Positions 1 to 7,801 of a stretch of DNA of 64,000 nt are shown in pieces. The notes below the pieces were generated by a model, which saw only the letters and a list, made by a program, of their open reading frames with translations, was not told where the DNA came from and ran no database searches. Where the stretch lies: positions 1 through 64,000 of the forward strand of contig CAYTBN010000026.1 of NCBI GenBank assembly GCA_964436045.1, read 5' to 3'. Position 1 is the stretch's first letter, and the number at the start of each line of letters is the position of its first letter. Origin of the DNA: CAYTBN01 sp964436045. GTDB lineage: Bacteria > Myxococcota_A > UBA796 > UBA9615 > CAYRNR01. Both the position numbers and the translations under genes were made by a program.

Positions 1-3000
1 GTGTCGTCGTCCCCGGTGTCGTCGTCCCCGGTGTCGTCGTCCCCGGTATCGTCGTCCCCGGTGTCGTCGTCACCAGCGCAGTCCGAGTCGTCCTCGTCGA
101 CGTCGCCGTCACAGTCGTTGTCGAGTCCGTCGCCGCAGTCGGTCTCCGCCAGGCAATCGGCCTCGGCCGCGCAGTCCGTGTCGCAGCAATCGACCATGCC
201 GTCGCCGTCGTTGTCGATGCCGTCGCCGCAGTCCTCGCCGGAGCATTCGGGCTCGCCCCAGCAGTCCTGGTCGTCGCAGTCGGTGAACCCGTCCTCGTCG
301 TCGTCGATGCCGTTCCCGCAGTCCTCGCCGCCCTGACAGGTCGGGTCGTTGAAGCAGTCCTGGTCGTCGCAGTCGACAAATCCGTCGCCGTCGTCGTCCA
401 CGCCGTTGTCGCAGACCTCGGGCGTCGAGCAGTTGGNNNNNNNNNNNNNNNNNNNNNNNNNNNNNNNNNNNNNNNNNNNNNNNNNNNNNNNNNNNNNNNN
501 NNNNNNNNNNNNNNNNNNNNNNNNNNNNNNNNNNNNGCAGTCGGTGTCGTCGCAGTCCACGTCCCCGTCGCCGTCGTCGTCCACGCCGTTGTCGCAGACC
601 TCGGGCGTCGAGCAGTTGGGGTCGTTCGCGCAGTCGGTGTCGTCGCAGTCCACGTCCCCGTCGCCGTCGTCGTCCACGCCGTTGGCGCAGTCCTCGGTGG
701 CCGCACAGGCCGGGTCGTTGAAGCAGTCGTCGTCGTGGCAATCGACCAGGAAGTCGTTGTCGTCGTCGACCCCGTTGTCGCAGACCTCGCCGGTTCCGCA
801 GTCGGGATGCAGGGCACAGGTCGGATCGTCACAGTCGATCAGGCCGTCGCCGTTGTCGTCGATGCCGTTGTCGCAGGTCTCTCCGCCGCAGAGCGGGTCG
901 TTGTCGCAGTCGTCGTCGTCGCAGTCGACGAGGCCATCGCCGTCGTCGTCCACGCCGTTGTCGCAGACCTCGATCACGACGCAGTTGGGATCGAAGTCGC
1001 AGTCGTCGTCGTCGCAGTCGACGAGGCCATCGCCGTCGTCGTCCACGCCGTTGTCACAGGTCTCACCGCTGACCTGGCAGTTCGGGTCCAGGTCGCAGTC
1101 GTCGTCGTCGCAGTCGGCGAGGCCGTCGCCGTCGTTGTCGAGGCCGTCGTCGCAGACCTCGGGGGTCGAGCAGTTGGGGTCGGAGGCACAGTCGGCGTCG
1201 TCGCAGTCCGTGTCCCCGTCGCCGTCGTTGTCGAGACCGTCGTCGCAGACCTCGGGGTCGGCGTTGCAGGCCGGGTCGAGGAGGCAGTCGTCGTCGTGAC
1301 AGTCGACGAGGAAGTCGTTGTCGTTGTCGAGACCGTCGTCGCAGACCTCACCGCCGCCGCAGGCGGGGTCGTTGGCACACCAGGGGTCGTCGCAGTCGAT
1401 CAGCCCGTTGCCGTCGTCGTCGATCCCGTTGAGGCAGTCCTCGGGGGCGCAGTCGGGGAAGAACGCACAGGCGGCGTCGTCACAGTCGATGAGGCCGTCG
1501 CCGTTGTCGTCCACGCCGTTCTCGCAGTCCTCGCCGCCGCAGGCCGGGTGGTTCTCGCACGACACGTCGTCGCAGTCGACCAGGCCATCGCCGTTGTCGT
1601 CCACGCCGTTGTCACAGACCTCGAAGCTGCCGCAGGCTGGGTCCATGTCGCAGTCGTCGTCGGCGCAGTCGACGAGGCCGTCGGCGTCGTCGTCGACGCC
1701 GTTGTCGCACGTCTCACCGCCGCCCAGACAGTTGGGGTCCAGGTCGCAGTCGTCGTCGTCGCAGTCGATGAGGCCGTCCCCGTCGTCGTCGACGAGGTTG
1801 GAACAGATCTCGGAGTAGCCCCCGCAGGCCTGGTCGTTGTCGCAGTCGTCGTCGTCGCAGTCGACGAGTCCGTCGCCGTCGTCGTCGATGGCGTTGCCGC
1901 AGTCCTCCTGGCAGGTCGGCTCGCCCGCGCAGTCGGCGTCGGCGCAGTCCACATCACCATCGGCGTCGTCGTCCACCCCGTTGCCACAGTCCTCACCGCC
2001 GCCGCAGGCCGGGTCGCCCGCGCATTCAGGGTCGAAGCAGTCGATCAGGAAGTCGTTGTCGTCGTCGACGCCGTTCTCGCAGTCCTCACCGCCGACCAGG
2101 CAGATGGGCTGGTTCTCGCAGAAGGGGTCGTCACAGTCGACGAGGCCGTTGCCGTCGTCGTCGATCCCGTTGAGGCAGTCTTCGGAGCCGCAGGCGGGGA
2201 AGAACTCACAGTCCTCGTCGTCGCAGTCCGCGTCGCCGTCGCCGTCGTCGTCCACGCCGTTCTCGCAGTCCTCGCCGCCGCCGGCTCCGCAAGCCGGCTC
2301 CATCAGATCGCACTCCTCGTCGTCGCAGTCGATGTCGCCATCGCCATCGTTGTCGACTCCGTCGTCGCACAGGCCGCACTCGTTGGCGCACTGTCCGTCG
2401 CACAGGCACTCGCAGTCGTCACAGTCGACATCTCCGTCGCCGTCGTCGTCGATGCCGTTGCCGCAGTCCTCGACCAAACAGGCGACATCACCCACACATT
2501 CGGAGTCGCAGCAGTCGATGTTGCCGTCGCCATCGTCGTCGATGCCGTTGTTACAGATCTCGCCGCCGCCGCAAATCGGGTCGACGTCGCAGTCCTCGTC
2601 ATCGCAGTCGATGTCGCCATCACCGTCGTCGTCGACGCCGTTGCCGCAGTCCTCGGTGGGGTTGGTGCAGACCGGGTCGGCGGCGCAGTCGGAGTCGCCG
2701 CAGTCCTCGAGCCCGTCGAAGTCGTTGTCCACCTCGTCGTCACACGTCGACTCGGAGGCCGGCGGATCGCAGACGACCAACAGGTCGTCGAAGGCGAGAC
2801 CCGCGTCGGGGGCGGGTTCGTCGTCGTACTCGGCCAGATACAGCCAGACCGTGTTGACCGGCAACCAGGGCAACAGGGCGGACAGGAGGAAATCCTCGTC
2901 CTGGGCCGGGCTGACGATGTCGTCGGCCAGCTGGAAGTTGGTGCCATCGATGGAGAAGCCGAAGCAATCGCCCTCGGGCGGAGAGCTGGCCGTCCACGCC

Positions 3001-3344
3001 CCCGGGCAGGAGTCCTGGTTTTCACCCAGGTCCATGATCCAGACCGACACGCCCACGGAGCTGCAGCCCTGGATGGAGACCGAGTCCGTCGAGACACCGG
3101 TCGCCTGCAAGCACCCCGACTGGTTCGACGATGCCACCAGCGACAGGCCGTCGAGGCCCACATCCGAGAAGCTCACATCGGAGCACTGGGGGTTCGCCCC
3201 ACCCGTCCACTGGGACCAGCCGGTGGGCAACGTCCCGAGCTCGAAATCCTCGTAGACCAGGATCGTCTGGGCGGACGCCGCGGACCCCCAAAGGCAGAAC
3301 AGACACGCGGCCAACGTGGCACGCAGGATCAACTTCCCTCGCAT
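1..3344 (-). CDS. Secreted acidic Asp/Cys-repeat protein (partial, runs off left edge)
   Basis: The reading frame is open from ATG at 3344 to the window edge, so the C-terminus is missing. A signal peptide (about residues 1-25, hydrophobic core then ASA-Q) precedes a roughly 200-residue N-terminal domain. About 28 visible copies of a ~30-residue unit follow, of the form E-x-C-D-N-G-V-D-D-D-G-D-G-x-x-D-C-D-D-x-D-C. Each unit has four cysteines and dense Asp, as expected of a divalent-metal-binding extracellular repeat. The end visible in the window turns into a Gly-Asp-Asp-Asp-Thr linker like the one before the MYXO-CTERM tails elsewhere in this window, so a surface anchor just outside is likely. 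The upstream GGAGGAA suits the chosen start. A 100-N gap lies inside, with the same frame on both sides. Function unknown; the metal ligand is inferred. Confidence 0.85.
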   Translation of the reverse strand, partial: MRGKLILRATLAACLFCLWGSAASAQTILVYEDFELGTLPTGWSQWTGGANPQCSDVSFSDVGLDGLSLVASSNQSGCLQATGVSTDSVSIQGCSSVGVSVWIMDLGENQDSCPGAWTASSPPEGDCFGFSIDGTNFQLADDIVSPAQDEDFLLSALLPWLPVNTVWLYLAEYDDEPAPDAGLAFDDLLVVCDPPASESTCDDEVDNDFDGLEDCGDSDCAADPVCTNPTEDCGNGVDDDGDGDIDCDDEDCDVDPICGGGEICNNGIDDDGDGNIDCCDSECVGDVACLVEDCGNGIDDDGDGDVDCDDCECLCDGQCANECGLCDDGVDNDGDGDIDCDDEECDLMEPACGAGGGEDCENGVDDDGDGDADCDDEDCEFFPACGSEDCLNGIDDDGNGLVDCDDPFCENQPICLVGGEDCENGVDDDNDFLIDCFDPECAGDPACGGGEDCGNGVDDDADGDVDCADADCAGEPTCQEDCGNAIDDDGDGLVDCDDDDCDNDQACGGYSEICSNLVDDDGDGLIDCDDDDCDLDPNCLGGGETCDNGVDDDADGLVDCADDDCDMDPACGSFEVCDNGVDDNGDGLVDCDDVSCENHPACGGEDCENGVDDNGDGLIDCDDAACAFFPDCAPEDCLNGIDDDGNGLIDCDDPWCANDPACGGGEVCDDGLDNDNDFLVDCHDDDCLLDPACNADPEVCDDGLDNDGDGDTDCDDADCASDPNCSTPEVCDDGLDNDGDGLADCDDDDCDLDPNCQVSGETCDNGVDDDGDGLVDCDDDDCDFDPNCVVIEVCDNGVDDDGDGLVDCDDDDCDNDPLCGGETCDNGIDDNGDGLIDCDDPTCALHPDCGTGEVCDNGVDDDNDFLVDCHDDDCFNDPACAATEDCANGVDDDGDGDVDCDDTDCANDPNCSTPEVCDNGVDDDGDGDVDCDDTDCXXXXXXXXXXXXXXXXXXXXXXXXXXXXXXXXXXNCSTPEVCDNGVDDDGDGFVDCDDQDCFNDPTCQGGEDCGNGIDDDEDGFTDCDDQDCWGEPECSGEDCGDGIDNDGDGMVDCCDTDCAAEADCLAETDCGDGLDNDCDGDVDEDDSDCAGDDDTGDDDTGDDDTGDDDTGDDD
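437..536. other. Scaffold gap of 100 Ns
   Basis: A run of exactly 100 N interrupts the repeat gene. The bases on the two sides belong to nearly identical 93-nt repeat units, so the gap sits where short reads could not be resolved. The true length is unknown. By frame it should be 1 modulo 3. Confidence 0.98.
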
Positions 3345-3626
3345 GGATTCCTCCCGATTTGGACCTTCTGGAGCTTGGGGGCCGCCTTGCCCCTACCCGA
3401 CCCGGTTCCCTCTTGTGAGCTGGCGATCCAAAGGTCCATCATCGGGCCCGGATCGCCAGATCGACATCATACCGCCAGCCGGGGCTCACGATCCAATCGG
3501 ACACTGGCCGGGAACCTGGACCAGAACCTGTGCTGCGCTTGGGGTCGATGGCGTTGACGAACGACCTCGCATGCCCGATTGTACGGGCACCGCGCACGCG
3601 GAACGCCACCTTCCGGAGGGGTGATC
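3345..3626. promoter_or_regulatory. Divergent intergenic region
   Basis: 282 bp separate the start of the repeat protein (minus) from the acyltransferase-like gene (plus). A possible plus-strand promoter has a TTGACG-like box near 3553 and an ATTGTA-like box 17-18 bases further on. No other open frame with coding character was seen. Confidence 0.35.
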
Positions 3627-4565
3627 ATGGGCTGGGGAATTGCAATTGTCGCGGCCGCACTGTTCGTGGCCTGGGCGCTACTGAACCTCAAGACCTCGCG
3701 GAAGGATGGCACCTACCTGGGCCGGATCCATCCCTACCGTCGGCTGATGCCCTACATCATGCGGACCCGCACCGAGTCGGTGGTCTACTTCGATCACTAC
3801 GTCGACGCGACCAAGCTGCTCGAGTACGTGGCCCAGGCCAAGGAAAAATTCGGCGCCGACATGACGCACTGCATTGTCGCAGCGGGCGCGGTCGGGTTGG
3901 CCGAGGTGCCGACCATGAACCAGTTCGTGATGGGACGCCGGTTGTACCAGCGGCGGGGCACCCACATGGCCTTCAGCGCGAAGCGCAAGCAGCTGGACAA
4001 GAGGGCCAAGCTGGCGGTGGTCAAACTGGAGATCCCGGAGACGGAGAGCTTCCGCGACTTCTGTGGGCGGGTCACGGCCAAGATCGGCGTCGAGCGCTCC
4101 GGAGATCGCACCTACGCGGACAAGGAATACGACCTGTTCAACATGGTGCCGCGGCCGGTGCTCAACGCCGCAGTGACCCTGTTCCGCTGGCTCGACTACC
4201 ACAACGTGCTGCCCCACTCCTTCATCGAGAGCGACGGCATGTACTGCAGCATCTTCGTGGCCAACCTGGGTTCCCTGGGTATGGGCGCTGGCTTCCACCA
4301 CCTCTACGAGTGGGGCAACTGCCCGGCGTTCTGCATGGTCGGAAAGGTGGAGGACCGACCCGTGGTGGTCGACGGGGAGATCGTCGTCCAGCCGACGCTC
4401 CACATCCGCTGGTCCTACGACGAGCGCATCGATGATGGCCTGGGCGCCCGCTTCGGCATGGACGCGATCTCTCGTGTGCTGGCCAACCCCTTCGAGGAGC
4501 TGGGTTGCCTGGCGGACGACGACAGCGACCGGGTATTGCTGGGATCGCACGAGGACGGGGAGTAG
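3627..4565 (+). CDS. E2-type (2-oxoacid dehydrogenase) acyltransferase-like membrane protein
   Basis: 312 residues from ATG 3627, preceded by CGGAGGGG; a GTG six bases earlier is less well spaced. An N-terminal hydrophobic helix (about residues 3-21) anchors the protein. The rest resembles the CAT/E2 catalytic trimer fold, including a C-terminal W-S-Y-D-E-R-I-D-D-G motif. In active E2 enzymes this motif reads D-H-R-x-x-D-G and its His is the general base. Here Glu replaces that His, and no lipoyl domain is present. Ordinary E2 catalysis is therefore doubtful; a structural role or different chemistry is inferred. It converges with the ALDH-like gene 18 nt downstream. Confidence 0.6.
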   Translation: MGWGIAIVAAALFVAWALLNLKTSRKDGTYLGRIHPYRRLMPYIMRTRTESVVYFDHYVDATKLLEYVAQAKEKFGADMTHCIVAAGAVGLAEVPTMNQFVMGRRLYQRRGTHMAFSAKRKQLDKRAKLAVVKLEIPETESFRDFCGRVTAKIGVERSGDRTYADKEYDLFNMVPRPVLNAAVTLFRWLDYHNVLPHSFIESDGMYCSIFVANLGSLGMGAGFHHLYEWGNCPAFCMVGKVEDRPVVVDGEIVVQPTLHIRWSYDERIDDGLGARFGMDAISRVLANPFEELGCLADDDSDRVLLGSHEDGE

Positions 4566-4576
4566 ACGGATCTGTC

Positions 4577-4596
4577 GGCCGGCTCAGTCCCCGGCC
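4577..4596. terminator. Hairpin between convergent genes
   Basis: GGCCGG at 4577-4582 pairs with CCGGCC at 4591-4596 across an 8-nt loop. It lies just after the plus gene and overlaps the last codons of the minus gene. There is no T tract, so intrinsic termination is uncertain. Confidence 0.35.
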
Positions 4597-6092
4597 GGCC
4601 AGGCCACGCCCGGCATCAATCGCGAGGGATCGAACGGAGCGTCCGGCCGCGCGAGCGCACTCATCGGGTGGCTCAGGGCGCGCAATAGATAGATGTTGCC
4701 CTCACTGCCCTTGCCGGCCAGGCCCCAGCTCGAGATCGGCAGCCGCCCCGAGGCCACGACCGTGGCCCGGTTCCAGTTCAGCGTGCCCACGTGGATCCGC
4801 TGCTTGGCGTCCTCGAAGTTGGCCCGCGAGTTGGTGAACACCGCCGCGCACAGGCCGTAGGTCGACCGGTCGGCCGCTTCCCAGGTCTCCTCGCGGGAGC
4901 CGCTGCGCTCCAGGGCCAGGACCGGGCCCGGCACCTCCTCCGGGATGGCGCCGTTGGCGGCTCCGTTGTCGTATTCCAGCACGCTGGGCGTGAGGTAGTG
5001 GCCGCGCAGCGGTCGCTCGAGGATCTCTCCGGCGAGGGGCAACGCCGCACCCTTGCCGTGCATCACGGAGACGCGTTCGAGGATCTCGCCCCGCAAGGCC
5101 TCGGTGAGCACCGGGCCCATGAACACGTCCTCGTCGAATCCATGACCGATGCGAAGCGACGCGGTGAGGGCGAGGAGCTGCTCGCGGAAGCGATCGTACG
5201 CCGCGTCCTCGACCACCACCCGCGCGGTGGAGTTGAACCGCTGGCCCGCGGTGAGGAAGGCGCCGGTGACGACCTCGTAGACCGCTCGATCCAGGTTCGC
5301 GTCATCCAGGACCACAGCGGTGCCCTTGCCGCCCGTCTGGGAGATGATCCGTTTGCGAACGTGATCCCCGGCGTGGGCGACGATCTGCCTCGCCGTGCGC
5401 CGATGTCCAGCCACCACCACAGCGTCCACGTCCGGGTGGGCGGCGAGGCCCTCGCCGATGGGGTGGCCAGGGCCCTGGATCATGTTGAACACGCCGCGTG
5501 GCAGGTTGCTGCGGTCGAAGACCTCGGCCAGCAGCTGTCCGGTCGCGGGCGTGCGCGAAGATGGGTTGAAGACCACCGTGTTGCCCGCGAGCAGCGCCGA
5601 CAGCACGTACCCCATCGGCACGAAGACCGGCAGTGGGGCCGGGGCGATGGCCGCCACCACTCCGAGGGCGCGCCGACGGGAGCAACCGCCGATGCTCTCG
5701 ATCTGCCTCTGCGCCAGCAACTCGGGCCCCTCGCGGAACAGGATCTCGCACTGGCGGACCGCCGCCAGCACCTCCATCCGCGACTCCCATTGCGGCTTTC
5801 CCACCTCGGTGGTCACACGGGCGGCCAGCTGATCGGTGACCTGCAGGAGCTGATCGGCCACCGACTCCAGGTGGTGAACCCGCTCTTCCAGCGGGAGTTC
5901 GCGCCAACCGTCCAGGGCGACGCCGGCGAACTCGACCGCGGAATCCACGCTCGCTGTGGTGTACGGGAAGGTGCCGGCCAGGTGGTCGAGGTTGCCCGGA
6001 TCGCACACCTGGAACGACCCGTTCGCCCCGGGCGGACGGATGAAGCTGCCGTGGATGTAGTCCCCCTTGGCGGGCACTGCGATCCGGTGCAC
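4584..6092 (-). CDS. Aldehyde-dehydrogenase-fold protein, predicted catalytically dead
   Basis: 502 residues from GTG 6092, which follows GGAGA at good spacing. Longer in-frame starts lack a ribosome site. The whole chain aligns with ALDH, most like succinylglutamate-semialdehyde dehydrogenase (AstD): T-E-V-G-K-P near 95, LLAGNTVVF near 168, EE-x-x-GPV near 385. However, the catalytic Cys of G-Q-R-C is Phe286, the general-base Glu is Gln252, the oxyanion Asn of N-F-P is Pro153, and the NAD-binding Lys and Glu of F-K-P-x-E are Asn176 and Ser179. The frame is intact and the codon use is normal, so this looks like a maintained pseudoenzyme, not decay. Its role is unknown. Confidence 0.8.
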   Translation of the reverse strand: MHRIAVPAKGDYIHGSFIRPPGANGSFQVCDPGNLDHLAGTFPYTTASVDSAVEFAGVALDGWRELPLEERVHHLESVADQLLQVTDQLAARVTTEVGKPQWESRMEVLAAVRQCEILFREGPELLAQRQIESIGGCSRRRALGVVAAIAPAPLPVFVPMGYVLSALLAGNTVVFNPSSRTPATGQLLAEVFDRSNLPRGVFNMIQGPGHPIGEGLAAHPDVDAVVVAGHRRTARQIVAHAGDHVRKRIISQTGGKGTAVVLDDANLDRAVYEVVTGAFLTAGQRFNSTARVVVEDAAYDRFREQLLALTASLRIGHGFDEDVFMGPVLTEALRGEILERVSVMHGKGAALPLAGEILERPLRGHYLTPSVLEYDNGAANGAIPEEVPGPVLALERSGSREETWEAADRSTYGLCAAVFTNSRANFEDAKQRIHVGTLNWNRATVVASGRLPISSWGLAGKGSEGNIYLLRALSHPMSALARPDAPFDPSRLMPGVAWPAGD

Positions 6093-6241
6093 TTCGACGT
6101 CTCCTCTCCCCGGGGTTCTGCGGGCCAGCTCGGTCCCGCCCGGATGGCCGATCCGGGGAGCGTGCGGGGCTTTACCACAGATCACTGGCCCCGGGCAAAG
6201 CGACGGGCGCCCCGTGGTACAACAAAGGCCGGGTCCCACCG

Positions 6242-7435
6242 ATGCCGTCTTCCTCCCACCGGGTGCTCTTCGTCCACGCCGCGCCGGGCATCCCACTGGA
6301 TGGTGACGGCGGTGGTTCGCGCCACCTCCAGGAGGTCATCCGGGCGATGGCGCGGGCCGGGCACCACGTGATCCTGGTGGCCCGCCGGGTGACCCGTGCG
6401 GCCGCCGGGCCGCCACCGGAGTTGCCGTGCGAGATCCGCCGGTTTCCCCAGGGGACCCTGCCCGGATTCCTGCAGCGGCTGCCGTCGGTGGACGAGACGG
6501 TCTACGACCGGCGGCTGGGACGCTTCCTTCGCCGGCTGGTCGGCGAGGTCCAGCCGACCCTGGTCTACGAGCGCTACAGCCTGTTCTCGCTGGCCGGGAT
6601 GCGGACGGCACGGAGGGCGGGGATCCCCTCGGTCCTGGAGGTCAACGCACCGCTGGCCCTCGAGCGGCAGCGCCACGAGGGGCTGCGGGCCCGTCGCCAC
6701 GCCACGGGCCGGGAACGAGAGGTGCTACGGAGTGCGGACCGGATCGTCGCGGTGTCCCGCTGGTTGCAGGCCCACGCGGTCTCGCTGGGGGTCGAGCCGG
6801 AGCGGGTGACGGTGCAGCCCAACGGCGTCGACGCGCGGGCGTTCGCGCCCCGCCCCCGGCCGGAGGCGCCTCCGGCGCTGGCCGCCATCGACGGCCGATT
6901 CATCGTGGGTTTCTGCGGCAGCCTCAAACCCTGGCACGATCCGGCGGTGCTTCTCCGGGCGCTGGCCAAGACCCCCGAACTGGCCGACGTGGCGCTGCTG
7001 GTGGTGGGCGACGGCCCCGGTGGCCCGGCCGCGCGGGCGCTGGCGACCGAGCTGGGGCTGGACGACCGGGTGGTCTGGGCTGGCGCCCTTCCTGCGGACC
7101 AGATCCCGGACCAGCTGGCCCTGTGCGACGTGATCTGCGTGCCGAGCCCGCCGACGCCGGACTTCTACTTCTCACCGCTCAAGCTGCTGGAAGGCATGGC
7201 CATGGGCCGTCCGGTCGTGGCGACCGACATCGGTGACGCTGCGGCCGTGGCGGGCGGCGGCGGGGCCCCGGGCGCGCTGCTGGTGCCGCCGGGGGACGAT
7301 ACCGCGCTGGGGGCGGCCATCCTCCGGATCCGGCAGGATGGCGAGCTGGCCCAGCGGCTCGGAGCGGAAGGCCGGCGGCGGGCAGAACAGCACACCTGGG
7401 ATCGCGTGCTCGCCGAATCGCTGGCAGGTCTCTGA
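6242..7435 (+). CDS. Family 4 (GT-B) glycosyltransferase
   Basis: 397 residues from ATG 6242. The N-terminal Rossmann half begins with VLFVHAAPG and a Gly-rich GDGGGSRH loop. The C-terminal half has F-C-G-S-L-K-P-W-H near 225, the V-V-G-D-G-P motif, and the sugar-nucleotide region L-K-L-L-E-G-M-A-M-G-R-P near 315. This is the GT4 layout, so it should transfer a nucleotide sugar to a glycan or lipid in the cytoplasm. Donor and acceptor cannot be read from sequence. It is divergent from the ALDH-like gene, with 149 nt between starts. Confidence 0.85.
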   Translation: MPSSSHRVLFVHAAPGIPLDGDGGGSRHLQEVIRAMARAGHHVILVARRVTRAAAGPPPELPCEIRRFPQGTLPGFLQRLPSVDETVYDRRLGRFLRRLVGEVQPTLVYERYSLFSLAGMRTARRAGIPSVLEVNAPLALERQRHEGLRARRHATGREREVLRSADRIVAVSRWLQAHAVSLGVEPERVTVQPNGVDARAFAPRPRPEAPPALAAIDGRFIVGFCGSLKPWHDPAVLLRALAKTPELADVALLVVGDGPGGPAARALATELGLDDRVVWAGALPADQIPDQLALCDVICVPSPPTPDFYFSPLKLLEGMAMGRPVVATDIGDAAAVAGGGGAPGALLVPPGDDTALGAAILRIRQDGELAQRLGAEGRRRAEQHTWDRVLAESLAGL

Positions 7436-7456
7436 GCCTCGCGCCCGCGCGGGCTC
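7434..7456. terminator. GC-rich hairpin between convergent genes
   Basis: GAGCC at 7434-7438 pairs with GGCTC at 7452-7456, extended by CGCG/CGCG with one T bulge. It overlaps the stop of the glycosyltransferase and faces the mini-FHA gene. A true T tract is absent. Confidence 0.4.
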
Positions 7457-7461
7457 GATCC

Positions 7462-7704
7462 TTAGAGCAACGTGGTCGGCCCTGGAATCTCGAAGGAGTC
7501 GGTGGCGTACACCACGCCGTCCTCGGTCTCCTCACGCACGAGGCGCGCGTGCGCGCCGCTGACCGACGCGTGGTGCAGAACCAGGTCGTTGCTAGACCGG
7601 CGACCGATGGTGATCGGAAAGCCGTTCCCGAGCCGAACGGCGTCCACGGGCGGCGAGTACAGTCCTTCCTCGAACTCGAAACCGGGAAACAGCTCGTCGG
7701 TCAC
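7462..7704 (-). CDS. Minimal FHA-domain protein
   Basis: 80 residues from GTG 7704, which follows GGAGG at about 7 nt spacing; an upstream ATG at 7755 has no such site. The sequence carries the FHA core I-G-R-R-S-S-N-D-L-V-L then H-A-S-V-S-G-A-H-A-R-L, the phosphothreonine-binding signature. The last strands and the usual N-G-T segment appear to be missing, so the domain is minimal or shortened. It is divergent from the plsB-like gene. With Hanks kinases in this window, phospho-dependent binding is plausible but inferred. Confidence 0.65.
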   Translation of the reverse strand: MTDELFPGFEFEEGLYSPPVDAVRLGNGFPITIGRRSSNDLVLHHASVSGAHARLVREETEDGVVYATDSFEIPGPTTLL

Positions 7705-7801
7705 CGTATGTCCTCCCGCGTCGCGAGACCGGATTTGCGACGCTCGGGCCAGCATAGTGGACGGCCGCGTTGTGTGCGAGAATCAGCGCCCTGGAGACAA
7801 G

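Noticed and set aside
349..3255. Several Ser/Gln/Pro-rich plus-strand frames
   Set aside because: Third-frame shadows of the same repeats; interrupted and without ribosome sites.
735..3557. 940-codon plus-strand open frame rich in Val/Ala
   Set aside because: It is the complement of the Asp-codon repeats on the minus strand (GAC read as GTC). It has no start site or signal and continues the repeat period.
6093..6296. N-terminal extension of the ALDH-like frame
   Set aside because: Pro/Arg-rich, overlaps the divergent glycosyltransferase, and GTG 6092 has GGAGA at good spacing.
7472..7801. N-terminal extension of the PlsB frame
   Set aside because: It overlaps the opposite mini-FHA gene, lacks family similarity, and GTG 7802 has a good ribosome site.
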